A stretch of 64,000 nucleotides of DNA, from positions 1,426,001 through 1,490,000 of the forward strand of contig NZ_CP045701.2 of NCBI RefSeq assembly GCF_009601685.2. Direction: 5' to 3'. Positions 8,486 to 17,034 of the stretch are shown here, piece after piece. The stretch comes from Pseudomonas brassicacearum. GTDB taxonomy: Bacteria > Pseudomonadota > Gammaproteobacteria > Pseudomonadales > Pseudomonadaceae. How positions within the stretch are numbered: the first letter of the stretch is position 1; each line of letters starts with the position of its first letter. The translations under genes and the position numbers were made by a program. The notes under the pieces were generated by a model. That model was not told the DNA's origin. It did not search any database and saw only the letters and a list, made by a program, of their open reading frames with translations.

Positions 8486-8489
<4 letters not shown>
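7722..8489 (-). CDS. braF: branched-chain amino-acid ABC transporter ATP-binding protein BraF/LivG
   Basis: A 255-residue ABC ATPase with Walker [10 protein letters not shown] near residue 38, signature-region [14 protein letters not shown] (the LivG-type variant lacking the canonical LSGGQ), Walker [14 protein letters not shown] and an H-loop histidine in [10 protein letters not shown]. LivG proteins have this slightly longer form with the [13 protein letters not shown] segment. It pairs with BraG to drive branched-chain amino-acid uptake. The start codon overlaps the end of braE by four bases, and braG starts immediately after its stop. Confidence 0.96.
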
Positions 8490-9738
<1,249 letters not shown>

Positions 9739-9742
<4 letters not shown>

Positions 9743-10662
9743 ACTTTCTCAACCTCCGGACGGCCCAGGATGCCGGTCGGCCGGAATAACAGAACCAGAA
9801 CCAACAAGCCGAATGCCACGACGTCCTTGTACTGGTCGCCGAAGATGTCGGCGCCAAAGGCTTCCGCCACGCCCAGCACCAACCCGCCGAGCATTGCGCC
9901 GGGAATGCTGCCGATGCCGCCCAGGACCGCGGCGGTGAAGGCTTTCAGCCCGACGAGGAAGCCGGCGTTGGGGTTGATCACACCGTATTGCATGCTCAAC
10001 AGCACCGCAGCGACGGCCGCCAGGGCCGCACCGATGACGAAGGTCAGGGCGATGATGTTGTTGGTGTTGATGCCCAGCAGGTTGGCCATCTTGATGTCCT
10101 CGGCGCAGGCGCGGCAGGCGCGGCCGAGGCGGGAACGGGAGATGAACAGCGTCAGGCCGAGCATGGCGACCAGGGTCACCACGAACACCACGATTTGCAT
10201 GTAGGAAATCAGCACTTCATGTGCCCCACCTGGCCCGAAGGCAATATTGCCGGGGATCAGGTTGGGAATGGATTTGTCCTTGGAGTCTTGCGAGAGCAGT
10301 ACCGTGTTCTGCAGGAAGATCGACATGCCGATGGCGGAAATCAGCGGGATCAGACGGTTGCTGCCGCGCAGGGGGCGGTAGGCGATCCGTTCGATGCTGT
10401 AGCCATAGGAGCTGGTGACGACGATGCTCGCGATGAAAGCCGCGGTCATCAACAGCGGGACACTGTCGAGTCCCATCATGCTCAGCCCGGCGATGGCGAT
10501 GAACGCCACGTAGGAGCCGATCATGTACACCTCGCCGTGGGCGAAGTTGATCATTCCAATGATGCCGTAAACCATCGTATAGCCGATGGCGATCAGGGCA
10601 TACGTGCTGCCAACGGTCAGGCCGTTAACCAGCTGCTGGAAGAAGTGATAGATGTCAGGCAT
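9739..10662 (-). CDS. braD: branched-chain amino-acid ABC transporter permease BraD/LivH
   Basis: A 307-residue integral membrane protein with about eight hydrophobic segments. Family motifs include [20 protein letters not shown] near the N-terminus, [16 protein letters not shown], and the EAA-like loop [16 protein letters not shown] that contacts the ATPases. It pairs with BraE. The gene is separated from braC by 230 bp containing a 12-bp perfect-stem hairpin, so its expression probably depends on read-through of that hairpin or on a weak internal promoter. A TAGGAGCGCTGTA sequence precedes the start and supplies the ribosome-binding site. Confidence 0.95.
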
Positions 10663-10842
10663 TACAGCGCTCCTAAAAACCTGATACGCATTTCACTGGT
10701 GGAGTCATTTTCCCGCCCGGGTCCCGTGGATCTGCATCCACTTCGAACACGAGGTTTGCCAGCGAACCGCTGATGACGGTTTTGAGATTTTCAGGTGGGG
10801 AGGCTGGCGGATCACGCCAGCGCGGCCCAATACATTTAAAAC

Positions 10843-10870
10843 AAAGCCCACGGCACGCCGTGGGCTTTAT
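10843..10870 (-). terminator. intra-operon hairpin/terminator between braC and braD
   Basis: AAAGCCCACGGC pairs perfectly with GCCGTGGGCTTT (12-bp stem, tiny loop), followed on the minus strand by a TTTAAATG stretch. It stands 23 bp after the braC stop. Such a partial terminator (or 3'-end-protecting hairpin) would give more braC mRNA than braDEFG mRNA, as binding proteins are usually needed in excess. Confidence 0.8.
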
Positions 10871-10892
10871 TGGCAGTCAGTCAGGCCAGGCC

Positions 10893-12020
10893 TTACTGAG
10901 GCGAAGCTTCGGTTTTAGGTTTGCCGAAATGCCACTCGTAGACCACGAACTTGAAGTCCTTCAGGTCGCCTTTTTCGTCGAAGCTCAGGTCGCCGGTTGG
11001 GGTCTTGAAGGTGCCTTTGTGGATGGCTTCAGCCACTTTGGTCGTGTCTTCGCTCTTGGCGGCTTCGATACCACCGGCAATCACCTGGACAGCGGAGTAG
11101 GACGGGAACACGAACGGACCGCTCGGGTCTTCTTTCTTGGCCTTGAAGGCATCGGCCAGGGCGATGTTGGCAGGGTCCTGGTCGAAGGATTTCGGCAGGG
11201 TCACCAGCAGGCCTTCGGAAGCTTCCTTGGCGATTTGCGAGATGGAGTCGTTACCCACGCCTTCCGGACCCATGAACTTGGCCTTCAGGCCTTTTTCCTG
11301 GGATTGACGCAGGATCAGGCCCAGCTCCGGGTGGTAGCCGCCGTAGTAGACGAAGTCGACGTTGGCTTGCTTGAGCTTGGCGATCATCGAGGAGAAGTCT
11401 TTGTCGCCAGCGTTCACGCCTTCGAAGACGGCCACTTTCACGCCTTTCTTCTCGAGGGTCGTTTTCACGGCGCTGGCGATGCCTTCACCGTACTGCTGCT
11501 TGTCGTGCAGGACCGCAACGATTTTCGGCTTGACGTAGTCGGCGATGTAGTTGCCGGCCGCCGGGCCCTGGGCGCTGTCCAGGCCGATGGTGCGGAAGAT
11601 CATCTTGTAGCCGCGAGTGGTGATGTCCGGGCTGGTAGCCGCCGGGGTGATCATGATCACGCCTTCGTCTTCGTAGATGTCCGAAGCCGGCTGGGTGGAG
11701 CTGGAGCACAGGTGGCCGATCACGAACTTGACGCCGTCATTGACGACCTTGTTCGCGACCGCGACCGCTTGTTTTGGATCACAGGCATCATCGTATTCAA
11801 CGGCTTCGAGTTTCTTGCCATCGACGCCGCCCTTGGCGTTGATTTGTTCAATGGCCATTTTCGCACCACTGAACTGCATGTCGCCGTATTGGGCTACAGG
11901 GCCGGTTTTTGGGCCGGCGATGCCGATCTTGATGGTGTCGGCGGCAAACGAATGGCTGGCAACCCCGGCCAGAACCATAGCGGCAAACAGTTTGGAAATC
12001 TGCTTAGTAGCCTTAGTCAT
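10893..12020 (-). CDS. braC: branched-chain amino-acid periplasmic binding protein BraC/LivK
   Basis: A 375-residue preprotein with a Sec signal peptide (MTKATKQISKLFAAMVLAG..., cleavage expected after SFA) and the Peripla_BP_6 leucine-binding fold. Recognisable stretches are GPKTGPVAQYGDMQFSGA, VNDGVKFVIGHLCSSSTQPA with the conserved disulphide cysteines (DDACDP and HLCSS), and the C-terminal VYEWHFGK. It closely resembles P. aeruginosa BraC, which binds Leu, Ile, Val, Ala and Thr. It leads the bra operon; the 340-bp upstream space holds its promoter and a 16-bp perfect palindrome about 100 bp before the start. Confidence 0.96.
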   Translation of the reverse strand: MTKATKQISKLFAAMVLAGVASHSFAADTIKIGIAGPKTGPVAQYGDMQFSGAKMAIEQINAKGGVDGKKLEAVEYDDACDPKQAVAVANKVVNDGVKFVIGHLCSSSTQPASDIYEDEGVIMITPAATSPDITTRGYKMIFRTIGLDSAQGPAAGNYIADYVKPKIVAVLHDKQQYGEGIASAVKTTLEKKGVKVAVFEGVNAGDKDFSSMIAKLKQANVDFVYYGGYHPELGLILRQSQEKGLKAKFMGPEGVGNDSISQIAKEASEGLLVTLPKSFDQDPANIALADAFKAKKEDPSGPFVFPSYSAVQVIAGGIEAAKSEDTTKVAEAIHKGTFKTPTGDLSFDEKGDLKDFKFVVYEWHFGKPKTEASPQ

Positions 12021-12360
12021 AGTGCTCCACTCATGCTGTTGTAGTTTTTATAGTCCTGGCGCCGTAGCAGCAGAACCGGGTCAGATATCTTGGATACCCT
12101 CGCGGAAAATGCCCCCGGCAACTGTACCGGTACAGTGTAGAGCGCCGATTGTTGGCAAGGGAAGCTGGCGCTTGGGGGCAAAACCTGAGGGTGTCGCTTA
12201 ATTGAAAGAAAAAGACAGAATGGCGGCGGTGGTTGTCCGGTCATGTCGGCAATCCTTGGCTTTCCTGCGCTTTTCAATCGGTACTGCAATTTGCTACCGG
12301 GTTTTTCTGCCAGACCACCGACGTTATCATTCGCGCCGATTTCTTTTCCGGACAGGTCCC
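12021..12360. other. divergent intergenic region braC / DUF2288 gene
   Basis: This 340-bp non-coding stretch contains the braC promoter on the minus strand and the DUF2288 promoter on the plus strand. The only strong structured signal I see is the perfect palindrome at 12121-12136. I found no small ORF with a convincing ribosome-binding site here. Confidence 0.6.
12121..12136. promoter_or_regulatory. 16-bp perfect palindrome ACTGTACCGGTACAGT
   Basis: Self-complementary over all 16 bases, 100-115 bp upstream of the braC start codon. TGTACCGGTACA-like palindromes are typical operators of GntR/MocR-type and some other dimeric regulators (family knowledge). The cognate regulator is not in this window. 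A role in braC control is inferred from position. Confidence 0.5.
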
Positions 12361-12666
12361 ATGAATCAAGAACCTAGCACCCTCTATGCCAAGCTGCTTG
12401 GTGAAACCGCATCCATCACCTGGAAAGAGCTGGAGCCGTTCTTTGCCAAGGGTGCCCTATTGTGGGTCGATCCGGCACTGGATTTGATCGCCGCCGCCGA
12501 GGCCGTCGCCCAGGACGAAGGTACCAAAGTCGCCGCCTGGCTGGCCGCCGAGCAGCTCGCCAAGCTGTCTGAAACGCGGGCGCTGGATTTTCTGGAACGC
12601 GATCCGCAGCTTTGGGCAGTGGTGGTTTCGCCCTGGATTATGATCCAGGAAAGGGCGTCGAACTGA
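12361..12666 (+). CDS. DUF2288 family protein
   Basis: A 101-residue cytoplasmic protein matching the small DUF2288 family by its pattern LYAKLLGETASITWKELEPFFAKGALLWVDP and the terminal PWIMIQ. The sequence is helical and acidic, with no signal peptide or cysteines. The start ATG 12361 is preceded by GGACAGGTCCC; a longer frame from 12202 would add 53 residues of non-coding character and is not supported. No function is known for the family. It stands alone between braC (divergent) and the FtsZ/tubulin-like gene (convergent). Confidence 0.85.
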   Translation: MNQEPSTLYAKLLGETASITWKELEPFFAKGALLWVDPALDLIAAAEAVAQDEGTKVAAWLAAEQLAKLSETRALDFLERDPQLWAVVVSPWIMIQERASN

Positions 12667-12794
12667 TCGGTGCACCAAGTTGGTTCGTGTTTGGGTGAGC
12701 AAGAAAGTGTGTAGGTGAGTAGCGTGATGGCGTCCTGCCGTGGCGAAACGCCACATGAAAGGGTGACGTATACGTAACGGGAACAGTTTATTGG

Positions 12795-12815
12795 GCAGCC
12801 TTTGGGCTGCTCAAT
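12795..12815 (+). terminator. putative terminator after the DUF2288 gene
   Basis: Short hairpin GCAGCC-TTTG-GGCTGC followed by TCAATTGTTT. It lies 130 bp after the stop codon and its T tract is weak, so termination is plausible but not certain. Confidence 0.45.
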
Positions 12816-12852
12816 TGTTTCTGGATGTTGTCTCGGTGGTGTATTCAGGCCG

Positions 12853-12940
12853 CCTTCGCGAGCAAGCCCGCTCCCACATGGAACCGCGTTTCTTCAGAAC
12901 GAATGCGGTCCACTGTGGGCGCGGGCTTGCTCGCGAAAGG
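12853..12940. repeat. paired REP-like element (GCGAGCAAGC/GCTTGCTCGC family)
   Basis: Two inverted copies of CCTTCGCGAGCAAGCCCGCTCCCACA face each other with about 35 bp between. The same family occurs at 24599, 33225, 35588, 38506, 53985 and 57512. It separates two convergent genes. Confidence 0.85.
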
Positions 12941-12963
12941 GGCGACGCGGTGTTGCGCCTGCA

Positions 12964-15141
12964 TCAATAAGTCTTGCCCGTATGGTTATTCAGCGAAATA
13001 ACCTTGGTCTTGCCAATGCGATGACGGTAGATCTCGCGCAGGTACTTGATGGATTTTTTCACGCAGTCGCGGGACAGGCGGATGTCGTTGATCGAGACGA
13101 ACTTGTCCTTGTCGTTGATCAGCTCGCGGTACTTCTTCTCGTACATCGGCTTGATCGCGTACCAGTTGGTGTCGAGGATCTTCGCCGGGTTTTCGAATTC
13201 GTTAAGCAGGTCGTCGATGCGTGCTTCGTCGAAGTCTTCATTGATGATGAAGTCCAGGATCGAGTTGTCCAGGGTGTCGTCGAAGCGGTACGGGGTGCGG
13301 GCGAAGCAGCGTTTGATGAAGGCCACGATCAGGGTCAGGAAGTCGTCCGACAGGCACGGGCTCTTGGCGATCAGGGTGGTCAGCGACAGGTTGGCCGACG
13401 CGCCGATCACCAACGCGTACCGCTTGAGGGTGGTGTTGGGGAACAGGCTGTTGAGGTGGGTCTTGAGCCGGTTCAGGTCCATGTAGGACAGCTTGTAGTC
13501 CTTGGGCAAGGAGACGATGGACACCACCGACGAGCAGTTCTTGAAGAAGTGCAGGTCATGCAGGGCCGCGGCGTCGTAGCCGGAGTTCTTGTACTGCTCA
13601 AGCGACGCTCGGTAGCGCTTGGATTCGATCGGCAGCAGGCTGATGCCTTCGATGGCCTGGGTGACTTTGTTGAAGTGCGGCAGGTCGATGGAGCGGAAGA
13701 ACAGGTCATCGATGTTCAGGCGCGGCGGTTCTTTCTCGAACACCTTGAACTTGTCGCCGCTGGGTGCCGGGGTTTCCGGGACGACGGACTCGGCGTAGGC
13801 AATCGCCACCGGGCCGGCCAGGCTCATGAACAGGTCGTTGGCGTCCAGGCGAATGGTTTCGCCAATGTCGATGCCGGCACGGCGGAAGTAGTTCTGGTCG
13901 TAGTCGGTGGTGACCGCCTGGGCCGTCAGGATGTTGAAGATCTGTTGGGAGATGTACTGGTTGGCGTGCTTCTCCATGGCATTGACATCGATGTTCTGGA
14001 TGTTGCCGTCATCGCTTTCTTCGGCGTAGCGCATGATGTCGTTGGAGATCAGCATCATCGCGTTCCAGGGGCGGATACGGCCCATCACGCTGGCTTCGCT
14101 GCTGTCTTCGTTGGCGAAGTTGTACGAGAAATCCCATTCTTCCGACAGGTACTTGCACAACAGGCGTCCGGCGTTGATGTGCAACGCCTCGGACATTTCG
14201 CTGCGGTGGTCGGAAATGTTCGGCAGCACGCAGATACCGCTGGTGAAAATCGGCTCGAAGACGAAGGAATGACCGCTCTTGCTGTCGTGTTCGTCCATCG
14301 GCTTGGTGTCGAACGTCTTGTTCATGTACGAGTATTGCTGGGCCAGGCCGAATTCCGAGGCCATGCCCGAACCAGTACCACCGCCGGCGCTGAAGATCGA
14401 GAAGTACAGGCGCGACTGGTTGGCCTTGATGCCGCAGCTGTCGATCAGGTACGAGTGGATCATTTTCCAGTCGGGGCTGGAGAAGCGCTGGGTGTCCTTG
14501 TTCAGGATGATCTTGGCCAGGTACTGGCCCAGGATCGGCGCGTTACCGGCGCCCCCGGCATGGACTTCCGAGAGGTCCATGATTTTCATCTTGCTGTAGT
14601 CGCGCAAAAAGCCGCTTTTCTCGCCCTTGCGCGAGAAACGGATGCGCCCGGCGATGTCCTTGTCCAAGTCACCCAGCATCACCAGCGGTTCCACCAGGAA
14701 CACCGGTTTGCTGGCCTTGCTGGTGCCCAGGCGCAGGTTGTTGCGGATCCACTGCGCGGGGCTGTAGCCCTTGTCGCTGTAGGCCTTGTCTTCGGCGTTG
14801 AATTCGTTGAGGTAGAACTTGCGGGCGTTGTACACCAGCTCTGCCACGTCCAGGGCGATGTTGGAGCCGCAGCGCCCGAGGCCGATCAGGCACACCGACG
14901 GGAATTCCTGCTGGGCGCGGTCGCTCTCGTCTTCCACCAGATGGGGCGGTCGCGGGAACACCGCGTCGCGCAGGCCATCGAGGTTGTCGAGGATCCGGTC
15001 GGTGTTGGTTTCGGTGAAATACAGATACTGCTGAGTCGAAAGGGGACGCGAGCTGCTCGATGGTTTCGAGGCTTCAGGGCCATTGGCGGCCGGGCTCAGG
15101 GTCAGATCGGATACCGCAGTGGCTGTTTTTTTGGAAGTCAT
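12964..15141 (-). CDS. large FtsZ/tubulin-like GTPase-fold protein (orphan)
   Basis: A 725-residue protein with an FtsZ/tubulin-type nucleotide-binding domain. Seen in order: a Ser-rich, probably disordered N-terminal ~45 residues; loop T1 GLGRCGSN (~87-94, compare GVGGGGGN in FtsZ); AGGAGNAPILGQ (~196-207, compare GLGAGGNPEVG); the tubulin signature SAGGGTGSG (~251-259); and RLDANDL (~431-437) where FtsZ has its catalytic T7 loop NxDFADV, keeping both acidic residues but with Arg for the first Asn. About 290 further residues have no motif I recognise. No transmembrane segment is evident. Length is far above FtsZ (~390), recalling the Tubulin_2/FtsZ-like families proposed to act in membrane remodelling. 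ATG 15141 (MTSKK) is chosen over 15186; neither has a strong ribosome-binding site. Not in an operon. Function unknown. Confidence 0.8.
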   Translation of the reverse strand: MTSKKTATAVSDLTLSPAANGPEASKPSSSSRPLSTQQYLYFTETNTDRILDNLDGLRDAVFPRPPHLVEDESDRAQQEFPSVCLIGLGRCGSNIALDVAELVYNARKFYLNEFNAEDKAYSDKGYSPAQWIRNNLRLGTSKASKPVFLVEPLVMLGDLDKDIAGRIRFSRKGEKSGFLRDYSKMKIMDLSEVHAGGAGNAPILGQYLAKIILNKDTQRFSSPDWKMIHSYLIDSCGIKANQSRLYFSIFSAGGGTGSGMASEFGLAQQYSYMNKTFDTKPMDEHDSKSGHSFVFEPIFTSGICVLPNISDHRSEMSEALHINAGRLLCKYLSEEWDFSYNFANEDSSEASVMGRIRPWNAMMLISNDIMRYAEESDDGNIQNIDVNAMEKHANQYISQQIFNILTAQAVTTDYDQNYFRRAGIDIGETIRLDANDLFMSLAGPVAIAYAESVVPETPAPSGDKFKVFEKEPPRLNIDDLFFRSIDLPHFNKVTQAIEGISLLPIESKRYRASLEQYKNSGYDAAALHDLHFFKNCSSVVSIVSLPKDYKLSYMDLNRLKTHLNSLFPNTTLKRYALVIGASANLSLTTLIAKSPCLSDDFLTLIVAFIKRCFARTPYRFDDTLDNSILDFIINEDFDEARIDDLLNEFENPAKILDTNWYAIKPMYEKKYRELINDKDKFVSINDIRLSRDCVKKSIKYLREIYRHRIGKTKVISLNNHTGKTY

Positions 15142-15500
15142 TGTGCGCCATATGCCTGAACTGGTTGGTTCGACGAGCGCTGTCATCGAACCATCGCGGA
15201 TGGGAGCTCGCGTCCTGGGATGGCGCGAAGGTCGGCCCGAGCGTCCAGGGCTACAGCCTGGGCGCCGCTCGAGAGATTCTTTCCTGATAGGTTGAATCGG
15301 CCACCGGGAGACGATCTTTAATCACGAATGGGCGAAATGATGGCAATTGTTACAGGGAGTTGACCGTTATCAAGAAACGCGCTGCTCGCCATGGTCGGGT
15401 ATCAGCCTTGCGAATGATTGGAGACAGCGCCCGTGCCGCTGTCTAGATTGCATATCCAGGCCACGGATCGTTGGCCCATAACAATAAAAGAGACGGACCC
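15142..15500. other. divergent intergenic region, FtsZ/tubulin-like gene and MFS gene
   Basis: This 359-bp space must hold both promoters. The stretch 15142-15290 is GC-rich and could encode the alternative N-terminus of the tubulin-like protein up to 15186; 15300-15480 is more AT-rich. Apart from an AANAANAA motif just before the MFS start I see no palindrome or RNA hairpin of note. Confidence 0.5.
15480..15487 (+). promoter_or_regulatory. AANAANAA motif (possible Crc/Hfq target) before MFS gene
   Basis: AACAATAA lies 13 bp before the start codon at 15501 and overlaps the ribosome-binding region (AAAAGAGACGG). In Pseudomonas such A-rich motifs at translation starts are bound by Hfq with Crc for carbon catabolite repression. 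Match is by eye only. Confidence 0.45.
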
Positions 15501-16850
15501 ATGCAGAACTCGACCCAAGCGGCGAATGCCTGGCGCATTCTGTTCCTGTTGTTCCTGGCCAATCTGTTCAACTTCTTCGACCGCACCATCCCGGCGATCA
15601 TCATCGAGCCGATCCGTATGGAGTGGAGCCTCAGCGACTTCCAGATCGGCATCATCGGCACCGCCTTCACCATCGTCTACGCCATTGCCGGCTTGCCATT
15701 GGGACGCATGGCCGATACCGGTTCGCGCAGCAAGTTGATGGGCTGGGGCCTGGCGACCTGGAGCGCGCTGACGGCGGTCAACGGCCTGGTGGGCAGTTTC
15801 TGGGCGTTCCTGGTGGTGCGCATGGGCATCGGGATAGGCGAAGCCAGCTACGCGCCGGCAGCCAACTCGCTGATCGGCGATCTGTTCCCGGCTCATCGCC
15901 GGGCGCGGGCGATGGGTATCTTCATGCTAGGCCTGCCGATCGGCCTGTTGCTGGCGTTCTTCACCATCGGGGCGATGGTCAAGGCCTTCGACAGCTGGCG
16001 CGCGCCATTCTTTATCGCGGCGGTGCCAGGCTTGGTGCTGGCGTTGTTCATGTTCTTCATCAAGGAGCCCAAGCGCGGGGCGGCGGAAACCGTGCAGGTT
16101 TCCCAGGAAAAGGTCGACCGGCCGATTCGTCGGGTGTTGGCGATTCCTACCTTCCTGTGGCTGGTGCTGGCCGGGTTGTGCTTCAACTTCGCGACCTATG
16201 CTTGCAACTCCTTCCTGGTGCCGATGCTGCAACGCTACTTCCTGATGCCGTTGCACGAGGCGGCGGTTGCCACCGGGATCATGGTGGGCGTGACCGGGTT
16301 GTTCGGCTTGACCCTCGGCGGCTGGATCGCCGACAAGATTCATCAGCGCGTGCCCAGTGGCCGCTTGCTGTTCGCCGCGTTCAGCCTGGTGATCTCGACG
16401 CTCACCACCGCCTGGGCATTGCATGCCGGGCGGATTGAAATCGGCGTGTTCGTCGCGGTGTTCAGTGTCGGCTGGTTGTTCGCCTATACCTTTTATACCT
16501 GCGTGTACACGGCGATCCAGGACGTGGTCGAGCCGCGCTTGCGGGCCACGGCGATGGCGCTGTTCTTCGCCGGCCTGTACTTGCTCGGCGGTGGCCTGGG
16601 GCCGGTGGTGGTGGGCGGCTTGTCCGACTACTTCGCCCGCACGGCCATGGCGGCCGCGGGTGTCGAGCAAATGAGCGAAGCGTTCAAGGCCATCGGCTTG
16701 CACGACGCCATGTACCTGATCCCGGTCGCGTTGTTCCTGACCATGGTGTTCCTGTTCCTGGCGTCACGTTGCTTCGTGCGCGACGCCAAGCGGATGAAGG
16801 ATGGGATGAGCGCCGTGGTGGTGCCCGAAGGTGTCGTGGCGACGGCCTGA
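15501..16850 (+). CDS. MFS transporter, spinster/GudP-like
   Basis: A 449-residue major facilitator with 12 predicted transmembrane helices. N-terminal FLANLFNFFDRTIPAIIIEPI is the typical first helix and loop of the spinster-like subgroup (FxDRx), followed by the loop 2-3 signature GRMADTGSRSKLM and RMGIGIGEASYAPAANSLIGDLFP of helix 4-5. The central loop (PKRGAAETVQVSQEKVDRPIRR) separates the two six-helix halves. Substrates of bacterial relatives are poorly known and include organic acids and lipids, so I do not assign one. ATG 15501 (MQNSTQ) has GAGACGG upstream; the alternative at 15471 is less likely. It is monocistronic. Confidence 0.85.
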   Translation: MQNSTQAANAWRILFLLFLANLFNFFDRTIPAIIIEPIRMEWSLSDFQIGIIGTAFTIVYAIAGLPLGRMADTGSRSKLMGWGLATWSALTAVNGLVGSFWAFLVVRMGIGIGEASYAPAANSLIGDLFPAHRRARAMGIFMLGLPIGLLLAFFTIGAMVKAFDSWRAPFFIAAVPGLVLALFMFFIKEPKRGAAETVQVSQEKVDRPIRRVLAIPTFLWLVLAGLCFNFATYACNSFLVPMLQRYFLMPLHEAAVATGIMVGVTGLFGLTLGGWIADKIHQRVPSGRLLFAAFSLVISTLTTAWALHAGRIEIGVFVAVFSVGWLFAYTFYTCVYTAIQDVVEPRLRATAMALFFAGLYLLGGGLGPVVVGGLSDYFARTAMAAAGVEQMSEAFKAIGLHDAMYLIPVALFLTMVFLFLASRCFVRDAKRMKDGMSAVVVPEGVVATA

Positions 16851-16885
16851 CAACGCCATATTCAAGTCCGTGACGAGCGAGCTTT

Positions 16886-17016
16886 TGTGGCGAGGGGATT
16901 TATCCCCGCTGGGCTGCGCAGCAGCCCTAAAGCTGACGCCACGGTGTGTCAGATTAAATGGAGTGCTTTTATGAGGGGCTGCTGCGCAGCCCAGCGGGGA
17001 TAAATCCCCTCGCCAC
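16886..17016. repeat. long inverted repeat of the TGTGGCGAGGGGATTTATCCCC family (copy 1)
   Basis: The arm TGTGGCGAGGGGATTTATCC plus CCGCTGGGCTGCGCAGCAGCCC is repeated in inverted orientation, ending at GGGATAAATCCCCTCGCCACA, with ~35 bp between. Each arm is itself a hairpin (GGGGATTTATCCCC; GGGCTGCGCAGCAGCCC). A second copy is at 43131-43250. It separates convergent MFS genes. Confidence 0.88.
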
Positions 17017-17034
17017 AAGGGCTAGGCATAAGAT

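Noticed and set aside
12802..15159. 785-codon open frame antisense to the tubulin-like gene
   Set aside because: Composition is that of an antisense frame (Val/Ala/Gln/Arg-rich, no domain), starts inside a REP-like repeat, and has no ribosome-binding site. The opposite strand carries clear GTPase motifs.
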